Assembly (NCBI RefSeq): GCF_006442315.1
Contig: NZ_VFVY01000015.1
Span: 62,001 to 126,000 of the forward strand
Length of the DNA stretch: 64,000 nucleotides
Source of the DNA: Mesorhizobium sp. B2-3-4
GTDB taxonomy: Bacteria > Pseudomonadota > Alphaproteobacteria > Rhizobiales > Rhizobiaceae
Direction of reading: 5' to 3'
The notes under the pieces were generated by a model. That model was not told where the DNA came from. It did no database searches and saw nothing but the letters and a program-made list of their open reading frames with translations. The translations under genes were made by a program, and so were the position numbers. Positions 24,481-31,852 of the stretch are shown piece by piece. The stretch's first letter is position 1. Each line of letters opens with the position of its first letter.

Positions 24481-26120
24481 CAAGCTTCGTCCTTGTGCGG
24501 ACTGAATTTTTCGTGCTGTAGGCCCTTCATGGCATAATCATAGGCAGGCCGGCTGACCTTCGGCATGGCGTCGAAATTGTGCGGTGGCGGCGGTGAAGCT
24601 GTCTGCCATTCCAGCCCTGTCGCGCGCCATGGATTGGCGGGTGCGCGTGCGCCGCGAAACAGCGACCAGCCGAGATAGAAGAGCGGCATCAGGTATCCGA
24701 TTGCCAGCACGACAGCGCCGGCCGACGACAATATGTGCCAGAACTGAAACTCCGGCGGATAGGTGTGATAGCGCCGCGGCATGCCCAGGAAGCCCAGCAC
24801 GAACTGCGGAAAGAAAGTGAGATTGAAGCCGAGGAAGGTGACCGTCGCGGCGATGCGGCCCCAGGTCTCTGGATACATCCGGCCAGTCATTTTCGGCCAC
24901 CAGAAATGCAGGCCGGCCATATAGGCCGTCACCATGCCGCCGACCATGATGTAGTGGAAATGCGCGACGACGAAGTAGGTGTCATGGACATGGACATCGA
25001 TGGCGAGCGCCGCCAGGAACAGGCCCGCCAGACCACCGAAGGTGAACAGCGCCAGGAAGAACAGCGCATAGAGCATCGGCGTCTCGAAGGTGATCTCGCC
25101 CTTGCGTAGCGTCAGGCTCCAGTTGAACACCTTGATCGCCGAGGGAATCGCGACGCAAAACGACAAGAAAGAAAATAGCACCCCGGCATATGCCGACTGG
25201 CCGCTGACAAACATATGATGACCCCAGACCAGAAAGCCGAAGACGGCTATCGCCATCGAGGACAGGGCGACGGCCTTGTAGCCGAACAGGGGCCGGCGGC
25301 TGAAGCACGGCAGCACCTCGGAAACCACGCCCATGCCGGGCAGGATCATGATGTAGACGGCCGGATGCGAGTAAAACCAGAACAGGTGCTGGAACAGCAG
25401 CGGATCGCCGCCCAGCGCCGGATTGAAGATGCCAATGCCGAACATGCGCTCGAGCACGATCAGGATCAGCGAGGCGGCGAGCACGGGGGTCGCGAGCACC
25501 ATGACCAGGGCGGTTGCGTACATCGTCCAGACGAAGATCGGCAGCCGGAACCAGGTTAGCCCCGGGGCGCGCAACGTGTGAATGGTGACGATGAAGTTGA
25601 TTCCGGTCATGATCGTGGAAAACCCGACGGTGAACACCCCGAGTGCCGCCATCGAGACAAAGCCATTGGCATAGAGCGTCGAGAGCGGCGTGTAGAAGGT
25701 CCAGCCGGTATCGACGCCTCCGAACACCACCGACGCCAGTGCAAACAGGCTGCCCAGCATGAAGACATACCAGCTGGCGAGATTAAGGCGCGGAAAGGCC
25801 AGATCCCGGGCGCCGATCATCAGCGGCAGTAGGAAATTGCCGAGTGTGGCCGGTATTGACGGCACCAGGAAGAACCAGACCATGATGATGCCATGCAGGG
25901 AGAACAACCGGTTGTAGACATCGTCAGACACGAGGTCGCCGGCCGGCGTCGCCAGTTCGATGCGCATGAGTACGGCCATGGCGCCACCAAGAAAGAAGAA
26001 GGCGGTGAGCGAAATCAGATAAAGCCAGGCAACGCGCTTATGGTCCGTTGTCAGCAGCCACGCGGCGGGACCGGCGCCCTCACCCAGGTAACTCGAAGAA
26101 CTCAGCGCCTCGGTATTCAA
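24480..26120 (-). CDS. ctaD: Cytochrome c oxidase subunit I, A2-type heme-copper oxidase
   Basis: 546 residues with about 12 helices. TTDHKRVAWLYLIS, HGIIMVWFFLVPSIPA with the low-spin heme His, the active-site WFYSHPAVYIMILP, GHHMFVSG with the CuB histidines, and DTYFVVAHFHYIMVGG are all present. In helix VI the usual HPEVY glutamate is absent and YSHPAVY appears instead; this YSHP arrangement defines the A2 subclass, as in thermophilic caa3 oxidases (family knowledge). Reduces oxygen to water while pumping protons in the inner membrane. Start ATGA-overlaps subunit II. Confidence 0.97.
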   Translation of the reverse strand: MNTEALSSSSYLGEGAGPAAWLLTTDHKRVAWLYLISLTAFFFLGGAMAVLMRIELATPAGDLVSDDVYNRLFSLHGIIMVWFFLVPSIPATLGNFLLPLMIGARDLAFPRLNLASWYVFMLGSLFALASVVFGGVDTGWTFYTPLSTLYANGFVSMAALGVFTVGFSTIMTGINFIVTIHTLRAPGLTWFRLPIFVWTMYATALVMVLATPVLAASLILIVLERMFGIGIFNPALGGDPLLFQHLFWFYSHPAVYIMILPGMGVVSEVLPCFSRRPLFGYKAVALSSMAIAVFGFLVWGHHMFVSGQSAYAGVLFSFLSFCVAIPSAIKVFNWSLTLRKGEITFETPMLYALFFLALFTFGGLAGLFLAALAIDVHVHDTYFVVAHFHYIMVGGMVTAYMAGLHFWWPKMTGRMYPETWGRIAATVTFLGFNLTFFPQFVLGFLGMPRRYHTYPPEFQFWHILSSAGAVVLAIGYLMPLFYLGWSLFRGARAPANPWRATGLEWQTASPPPPHNFDAMPKVSRPAYDYAMKGLQHEKFSPHKDEA

Positions 26121-27076
26121 TGGATTGCCTCGCTCTTTGTCGTGTCCCTCGCCGAAAGGGATTTGAGATAGGCGAGCAGCATCTGCATCTCACCCTCGTC
26201 GACAAGGCCATCGAAGCTCGGCATCACCGGTTCATAGCCGGCAGCGATTTCCTTTTTTGGATTGAGGATGGAATCGCGCAGATAGCGATCATCGGCGATG
26301 ACGGTCTGCTGGTTGTCCAGCGCCACCGGCCGGCCGAATATCCCCGTCAGGTCCGGCGCCCTCACCTTGCTGGAATTGCCATGGCAGCCGGAACAACCAA
26401 GCGCGCCAAACAGTTTTTCGCCATCGGCCACCAGCGTTTCGCCTTGGCCTTGGTTGCCAAGCCATGCCGCATAGGCCTCGGGCGGCATCGCCGTCACAAA
26501 GCCGCCCATCTCCGAATGCTGCGTGCCGCAATATTGCGCACAGAAGAGGCGATAACGTCCCGGTTCGCTGGCGATGAACCAGACGTGCGTGGTGCGTCCC
26601 GGTACGGCGTCTTGCTTGACCCGGAATGCGGGGACGAAGAATGAATGGATCACATCCTGCGACGCCAACGATACGATAACAGCCTTGCCGACCGGAACAT
26701 GCAGTTCGTTGATCTCGCGCTGGCCGCCCGGGTGACGAAACTCCCACATCCATTGCTTGCCGAGACCCGCGATCTCGAGCGCTTCGAGCGGCGGATGCTC
26801 GCGCCGCATGAACAGCGCCGCGCCCCAGCCGAAAATTACAAAGGCAATCAGCAGACTCGCAACCGTCCAGGTGACCTCGAGCGGCAGGCTGCGCGCGCGC
26901 TCTCCGGTGCGATCAGCGCTGGAACCCGCCCGGTACTTAACGGCATAGAAGATGACGAGGCTGGTCAGGAACACACCGAGCAGCGCGGTAAAGGCCAGCA
27001 GGGTGTAGAACAACAAATCGACGCTGCCGGCGATCGACGAGGCTTCGGGTGGCGTGAAGGGGATGCCGAAACTCAA
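26117..27076 (-). CDS. coxB: Cytochrome c oxidase subunit II fused to cytochrome c (caa3 type)
   Basis: 319 residues. Two N-terminal helices (about 18-45 and 66-90) are followed by the CuA cupredoxin domain: QDVIHSFFVPAFRVKQDAVPG and the ligand cluster FCAQYCGTQHSEMGG. A C-terminal heme c domain carries CSGCH near residue 230 and a later Met in PVMPSFDG. The fusion makes this a caa3-type oxidase that can take electrons directly from the ACIII cytochromes. Start overlaps the Sco gene stop (ATGA). Confidence 0.97.
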   Translation of the reverse strand: MSFGIPFTPPEASSIAGSVDLLFYTLLAFTALLGVFLTSLVIFYAVKYRAGSSADRTGERARSLPLEVTWTVASLLIAFVIFGWGAALFMRREHPPLEALEIAGLGKQWMWEFRHPGGQREINELHVPVGKAVIVSLASQDVIHSFFVPAFRVKQDAVPGRTTHVWFIASEPGRYRLFCAQYCGTQHSEMGGFVTAMPPEAYAAWLGNQGQGETLVADGEKLFGALGCSGCHGNSSKVRAPDLTGIFGRPVALDNQQTVIADDRYLRDSILNPKKEIAAGYEPVMPSFDGLVDEGEMQMLLAYLKSLSARDTTKSEAIH

Positions 27077-27828
27077 AGCCGCCTCCGCCGCGTCAGCATG
27101 ACAAGGCCGGCGCCGAGCGCCAGAAGCGTCGCCACGCCTGCCGCCTTCACAGCCGCCTCTATCGTGGAAGTGTACCGACCCTTCGACGTGTCGAACCCGG
27201 AGCAGAGCAGGAAGACATGGTCGGCTATGGAGCCCAGCCTGCCGGCGGAAGCCTCGACCAGGGCGAGCCTGAGATCGCGCGGTTCGAAGGTCAGTGCCGG
27301 CAGCACTTGCGCGATCCGGCCTTGCGGCGTCAGCGCAATGATCGCGATCGGATGCACGTACTGATTGATCCTATCGCGCCGGTCGAAGGTGATGCCGGCC
27401 TCTGCGGCAAGAGCGGCGCCGGTGCCGTCGGGACTGGTCAGAAACCGCCACGCCGCCAGCCCTTTTCGGCCGGCCGATGGCGCGACTTCGGCTTTTGCGC
27501 TGATTGCGTCCTGCAGTGTCTCGGAGGGATCTATCGAGACGAAAAGCGCCCGGTAGGTTTCAGGGTCGAGATTCGTCTTGTTGAGGTCCGAGGCAACCGC
27601 CTGCTGGGTGACGCCACAGAGATTGGGACACTTATCGTAACCGAAGATCAGCAGTGCCGGCCGGCCGCCGAGGATTTCGGACAACTTGCCCTCTCCACCC
27701 AAGGCATCGCGAAAGACTTTGTCGAGATCGAGCTGTGCGCCGATATGCGGGTCGAAGGACGGGCGCTCCATCGCGCCGGCCCCGTTCGCGGCGATCAGCA
27801 CAGTCAGGACCATGAACCACCTCGTCAT
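27073..27828 (-). CDS. SCO1/SenC copper chaperone
   Basis: 251 residues from ATG 27828, which overlaps the preceding stop (ATGA). A signal peptide (LTVLIAANGAGA) precedes a thioredoxin-like domain with the copper ligands in DKCPNLCGVTQQ (CxxxC) and the distal His in NQYVHPIAII. A C-terminal transmembrane helix (about 225-245) and an Arg-rich tail anchor it. It delivers copper to CuA of subunit II, encoded next. Confidence 0.93.
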   Translation of the reverse strand: MTRWFMVLTVLIAANGAGAMERPSFDPHIGAQLDLDKVFRDALGGEGKLSEILGGRPALLIFGYDKCPNLCGVTQQAVASDLNKTNLDPETYRALFVSIDPSETLQDAISAKAEVAPSAGRKGLAAWRFLTSPDGTGAALAAEAGITFDRRDRINQYVHPIAIIALTPQGRIAQVLPALTFEPRDLRLALVEASAGRLGSIADHVFLLCSGFDTSKGRYTSTIEAAVKAAGVATLLALGAGLVMLTRRRRL

Positions 27829-28295
27829 GGCCGCGCTCCGCTGGCCGGTGGGGGACTGTCTGGCGGCGCCCGACCCGTAGCGCATTTGCGAACCTGCGGT
27901 GCGCGCGGAACCTCTCCTTCGAGCAAGGCACAATCCTCGCTTTCCCGAATAGACTGTGGCGTCCACTCCGGCAGCCCGTGGGCCGTAACGAGTTTCATCG
28001 CATCTTCGATTGGAATGCGCGCTATGCCAGCATTGCGGTTAACCCATGCAACCTTGCGGAGTTCCTGATCTTCCTGCTTGCAAAACACCGCAAGGTCGAT
28101 TTTTGGCACGCGCTGCAATGCCGGCTTTGCTTCGTTGTTCGTCCCGGCAGCCACCAGCGGCCAGTACGGCGTGGTATCGAAAACCAGTCCTAGCGCTATG
28201 GCGATCAGCGCCAGAAAGACGAGCAGGCCGACGCCGGAGAGGAGCAGAGCTCTTGGCCATACGTCACGCGTTTCGGGATGCGAGGCCTTAGCCAT
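27825..28295 (-). CDS. Single-helix membrane protein of the ACIII-caa3 operon, function unknown
   Basis: 156 residues from ATG 28295, overlapping the actF stop. One N-terminal transmembrane helix (about 15-40, ALLLSGVGLLVFLALIAIALGL) and a periplasmic domain containing VAWVNRNAGIARIPIEDAMKL. Phrases of this type (W-V-x-R-x-A-G-x-x-R-I-P-I) recur in small proteins beside ACIII and cox genes as I know them, suggesting an assembly or accessory subunit role. The Pro-rich tail is disordered. Confidence 0.8.
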   Translation of the reverse strand: MAKASHPETRDVWPRALLLSGVGLLVFLALIAIALGLVFDTTPYWPLVAAGTNNEAKPALQRVPKIDLAVFCKQEDQELRKVAWVNRNAGIARIPIEDAMKLVTAHGLPEWTPQSIRESEDCALLEGEVPRAPQVRKCATGRAPPDSPPPASGARP

Positions 28296-29427
28296 GGACC
28301 TGCCTCCCGCGCCAGAACGAGATACAATCCGGCCGGGCGAGCACGTGGATGAAACACGCGCACGACGCGCCGCCCGCACCGGCCATCGCCGCCAGGTCCG
28401 GCCAGGATATCGGCGCGCCGGCGGCCGACAGCGGCGGGCGAACGCGCCAGACGACATCGATGAAATGTCCAGCCAGCACAAGTGCTCCCAGCGCCAGCAG
28501 GCCGCGATGGCCGCGCTTGACCGAGCGGTTGAGGAATCCAACGAATGGCGCGACGAATTGCAACGCGATCAACAACCAAAGCAGATATTGCCAGCCATTC
28601 CGCCCGCGGACGATGTACCAGTGGATTTCTTCAGGCAGGTCACCACCCCAGACGATGATCCACTGCATGAAGGCCAGATAGGCCCACATCAACATGAAGC
28701 CGAACAGCATATTGGCGACATCCTCGCTCAGCGCCGTATCCTCCTCGCCGCCCGGCATCGTTTCGATGGCGCGGCCCGCTGCCAGCACCGTCAGTGCCAA
28801 GGCGCACGCACCGACAACCTCGGCCGCGGTTTCGAGCATCGCGTAGATCGTCGAATAAAAGTCTGGCTCGATCGACAGCATCCAATCGATGGCAAACACC
28901 GTCACGGCAATACCGTGGATGATGAACCCGACAGCAAAGCCCCTGCTCGTCCCGCGTTCTGACACTTCTGTGTCGGGATCCGTCCACGCAAGGATGAGCC
29001 AGCCAAGCGCCAGCCAGGCCAGCGCACAAGCAAAGAGGCGGATGATGAAGAAGGGTACGTTGAAATAGGCGAGTTTCTGCCGCACGACTTCCGGCAACAT
29101 GGCCGGGTCCGCCGCGGCCCATGGAAAGACCAGATCAAGCCGCGCAAGGACCGGTAGCAACAACAACAACGCCACAGGCAAGGTAGCAACGATAGCCCGC
29201 AGAGGCGGACGCAACGCATCGCCCCAGCGGCCGCCGGTCAGCCCGTGCACCATCAGCACAGTCATCGCGCCGAGCGGCATTCCAAGCAGGAACAGCGCTA
29301 TCGTCAGCCAGCCGGCCAGCGTGGCGCGCGGAGCGACGAAGAGCCCGGCGCAGCACAGCACAAGCCCCGTGGCCGCCACCGCGGCGGCCGGCGCGACATA
29401 GCCATCGGGCCATACAGGACGCCTCAT
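28288..29427 (-). CDS. actF: Alternative complex III membrane subunit ActF
   Basis: 379 residues with about ten hydrophobic helices. It belongs to the quinol:cytochrome c oxidoreductase membrane subunit family paired with NrfD-like ActC. Helix segments such as IHGIAVTVFAIDWMLSIEPDFYST and MLFGFMLMWAYLAFMQWIIVWGGDLPEE, followed by IHWYIVRGRNGWQYLLW, match the family. Start overlaps the actE stop (ATGA). Confidence 0.92.
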   Translation of the reverse strand: MRRPVWPDGYVAPAAAVAATGLVLCCAGLFVAPRATLAGWLTIALFLLGMPLGAMTVLMVHGLTGGRWGDALRPPLRAIVATLPVALLLLLPVLARLDLVFPWAAADPAMLPEVVRQKLAYFNVPFFIIRLFACALAWLALGWLILAWTDPDTEVSERGTSRGFAVGFIIHGIAVTVFAIDWMLSIEPDFYSTIYAMLETAAEVVGACALALTVLAAGRAIETMPGGEEDTALSEDVANMLFGFMLMWAYLAFMQWIIVWGGDLPEEIHWYIVRGRNGWQYLLWLLIALQFVAPFVGFLNRSVKRGHRGLLALGALVLAGHFIDVVWRVRPPLSAAGAPISWPDLAAMAGAGGASCACFIHVLARPDCISFWRGRQVHG

Positions 29428-29963
29428 CGCGCGGCATCCGCGTCTAGTTTCGCGCGAAGAGTACCCGGCAGCGCGCCGACAGGTGCATAACGAGAATATT
29501 GCAGTGTCCTAATGTAGGCGACGATCGCCCAACGATCGGCCGGCGGCACGCGCGCGCCATAGGGATACATGGCGCCATAGCCATTGCTGATGACGTCGTA
29601 GAAATGCCGGTCGGGCGCGTTGCGCAACGCGTCCTGGTGATAGCTCGGCGGTGCCGGGAAGCCACGCTGAACCACCATGCCATGCCCATCGCCGGTGCGG
29701 CCATGGCAGGGCGAGCAGAAGATATCGAAGCGTTGCTGTCCGCGCTGCAGCAGCGCCATGGTGATCGGGTATGGGATTTTGTCCGGCGTTGTCGCTAGAT
29801 CAGCGTCGCGCGTCACCGTCCCTTCCACGGGTGTCCGGGCCGACATGCCGTCGGCGAACTGCTTGCTACCTTCAAGTGGATCGTAACGCGGCTGATCGGC
29901 CATATCCTGCTTGCAGCCCGCGATCAGGACCAGGAACGGCAAAAGGAGAATACACCCCCTCAT
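29424..29963 (-). CDS. actE: Alternative complex III monoheme cytochrome c ActE
   Basis: 179 residues from ATG 29963 (ATGA overlap with actD). An N-terminal lipobox (FLVLIAGC) predicts a membrane-anchored lipoprotein. One heme c site, FCSPCHGRTGDGHGMV, lies near residue 85, and GYGAMYPYGARVPPADRWAIVAYIRTLQ supplies the conserved C-terminal part with the axial Met. It probably passes electrons to the caa3 subunit II heme. Confidence 0.92.
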   Translation of the reverse strand: MRGCILLLPFLVLIAGCKQDMADQPRYDPLEGSKQFADGMSARTPVEGTVTRDADLATTPDKIPYPITMALLQRGQQRFDIFCSPCHGRTGDGHGMVVQRGFPAPPSYHQDALRNAPDRHFYDVISNGYGAMYPYGARVPPADRWAIVAYIRTLQYSRYAPVGALPGTLRAKLDADAAR

Positions 29964-30487
29964 GCCTCCACCTCCTCGACCGTCTCGGCGCCAAGCCGCG
30001 TCAGTTGGCCCTTGGTGACGCCCTTGCGATACTTCGGGTCGGCCGCTTCGATGAGCAGATAGAACTTGCCGCCGCGCGCATAAGTGAAGGTCTTCGCGTT
30101 GAAGACCGGGTGATAATATTGCGGCAACCCGTTTGCCCAGAGCATGCCGGCGAAACCCGCCAGGGCCGCGCCAAGAATGCCCACCTCGAAGGCGATCACC
30201 GTGAAAGGCGTCCAGGAATGCAGCGGCCGGCCGCCGACATTGACGGGATAGTCGATCTCGACCGAATAGAGGATCAGCGCATAGACGAGCACGGCGCCTG
30301 CAATGCCCCCTGCCAGCACGGCCCATGGCAGGCGTGTCTTTCTCATCCCCAGAATCGCGGCGAGGCCGCGTACCTCGAATGGCGAGAACGCATCCATGCG
30401 CCGGTAGCCCTTGTCGCGCATCGTGCGCGCCGCCTCCGTCAGCGCATCCGGATCGGCGAAAGCCGCGATAACGCCGTGGAGGCTCAT
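29960..30487 (-). CDS. actD: Alternative complex III membrane subunit ActD (DUF3341)
   Basis: 175 residues from ATG 30487 (ATGA overlap with actC). An N-terminal cytoplasmic domain (VIAAFADPDALTEAARTMRDKGYRRMDAFSPFEV) is followed by two transmembrane helices (about 60-80 and 98-122) separated by GGRPLHSWTPFTVIAFE, the DUF3341 pattern. Structural subunit of ACIII. Confidence 0.92.
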   Translation of the reverse strand: MSLHGVIAAFADPDALTEAARTMRDKGYRRMDAFSPFEVRGLAAILGMRKTRLPWAVLAGGIAGAVLVYALILYSVEIDYPVNVGGRPLHSWTPFTVIAFEVGILGAALAGFAGMLWANGLPQYYHPVFNAKTFTYARGGKFYLLIEAADPKYRKGVTKGQLTRLGAETVEEVEA

Positions 30488-31824
30488 GAAGCACCGCCCT
30501 CTTCGACCAGTTCCTCGATCTCGAAAATCGTCATCGCGGGCAGGATGCGGATGAACAGGAAGACGAGGGCGAAGAAGGTGCCTATCGAGCCGAACAGGAT
30601 GCCGAAATCGAGCCATGTCAGCGACTGTTCGCCCCAGGACGAAGGCAGGTAGTCGCGGCTCGGACCGGTCACCACGATGACATAGCGTTCCAGCCACATG
30701 CCGATGTTGATGACCAGCGCGATCGAGAACAGCAACGGCATGTTGAACCGTATGCGGCGAAACCAGAGCAGTTGCAGCACGACGCAATTGCAAAACATCA
30801 TGGTCCAGAAAAAAGTCGCGTAAGGACCGATCGCGCGCTGCGCCATCATGGCGCGCTCATAGGACTGACCCGAATACCAGGCGAAGAACGCTTCTGACGC
30901 ATAGCCGTAGATGACGATCATGCCGGCCGCGATCATGAGCTTGGCGGCGTTGTCCATATGGCGAAGCGTGATCAGGTCCTCGACCGCGAACGCCCAGCGC
31001 AATGGAATAGCGATCGTCAGCACCATGGCAAAGCCCGAGAGCAGCGCGCCGGCGACGAAATAAGGCGGAAAGATCGTCGAATGATAGCCCGGCGTGATGG
31101 CAAAGGTGAAATCGAGGGCGACGATAGAGTGCACCGACACGACCAGCGGCGTCGCAAGCGCGGCCATCAGGAAGTAGACGGTCTGGTAGCGCGCCCAATG
31201 AAAGGCCGAGCCGCGCCAACCAAGCGCGAGGATGCCGTAAAAGACTTGTCCGGCGCGCGACTTGGCCCGGTCGCGCAGCACACCGAGATCCGGCAGCAGG
31301 CCCATGTACCAGAACAGCAACGAAACGGTGGCGTAGGTGGAAATCGCGGCGAAGTCCCACACCAGTGGGCTTCGCCATTGCGGCCAGTGCATATGGGTGT
31401 TGGGCAGAGGCAGCAACCAGTAGAAGAACCATGGCCGGCCGAGATGCAGGATCGGGTAAAGCCCGGCCATTGCCACGGCAAACAGTGTCATGGCCTCCGC
31501 AAAGCGGTTGATCGAGGCGCGCCAGGGCTGGCGCAAAAGCAGTAGCACTGCTGAGATCAGCGTTCCGGCATGACCGATGCCAATCCACCAGACGAAACTC
31601 GAGATCATCGTCCCCCAGGCAACGGGAATATCGACGCCGTACGCGCCAACGCCGACCGAGATCAGGTAGGTAATGGAGTAGAGGAACAGCAGGACGAGAA
31701 CGAAGCAGACGAAGAACGCTGCCCAGAAGAAGCGAGGGAGCTTGCCTTGCAGGACGATCGCGCTGATCCGTCCGCTGATCTCGGGGAAATCGTGACGGCC
31801 ACGCAACACCGGCGGCCGCGACAT
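30484..31824 (-). CDS. actC: Alternative complex III quinol-oxidising membrane subunit ActC (NrfD family)
   Basis: About 446 residues; I chose ATG 31824 (MSRPPVLRGRHDF), 28 bases after the actB stop, over a codon inside actB. About ten helices of the NrfD/PsrC family: WWIGIGHAGTLISAVLLLLRQPWR and LHLGRPWFFYWLLPLPNT include the residues near the quinol site, and VVSVHSIVALDFTFAITPGYHSTIFPPYFV is the central conserved block. It should oxidise quinol at the periplasmic side. Confidence 0.95.
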   Translation of the reverse strand: MSRPPVLRGRHDFPEISGRISAIVLQGKLPRFFWAAFFVCFVLVLLFLYSITYLISVGVGAYGVDIPVAWGTMISSFVWWIGIGHAGTLISAVLLLLRQPWRASINRFAEAMTLFAVAMAGLYPILHLGRPWFFYWLLPLPNTHMHWPQWRSPLVWDFAAISTYATVSLLFWYMGLLPDLGVLRDRAKSRAGQVFYGILALGWRGSAFHWARYQTVYFLMAALATPLVVSVHSIVALDFTFAITPGYHSTIFPPYFVAGALLSGFAMVLTIAIPLRWAFAVEDLITLRHMDNAAKLMIAAGMIVIYGYASEAFFAWYSGQSYERAMMAQRAIGPYATFFWTMMFCNCVVLQLLWFRRIRFNMPLLFSIALVINIGMWLERYVIVVTGPSRDYLPSSWGEQSLTWLDFGILFGSIGTFFALVFLFIRILPAMTIFEIEELVEEGGAS

Positions 31825-31852
31825 CGATTTACTCGCCCTGACCGCCGCCGCC

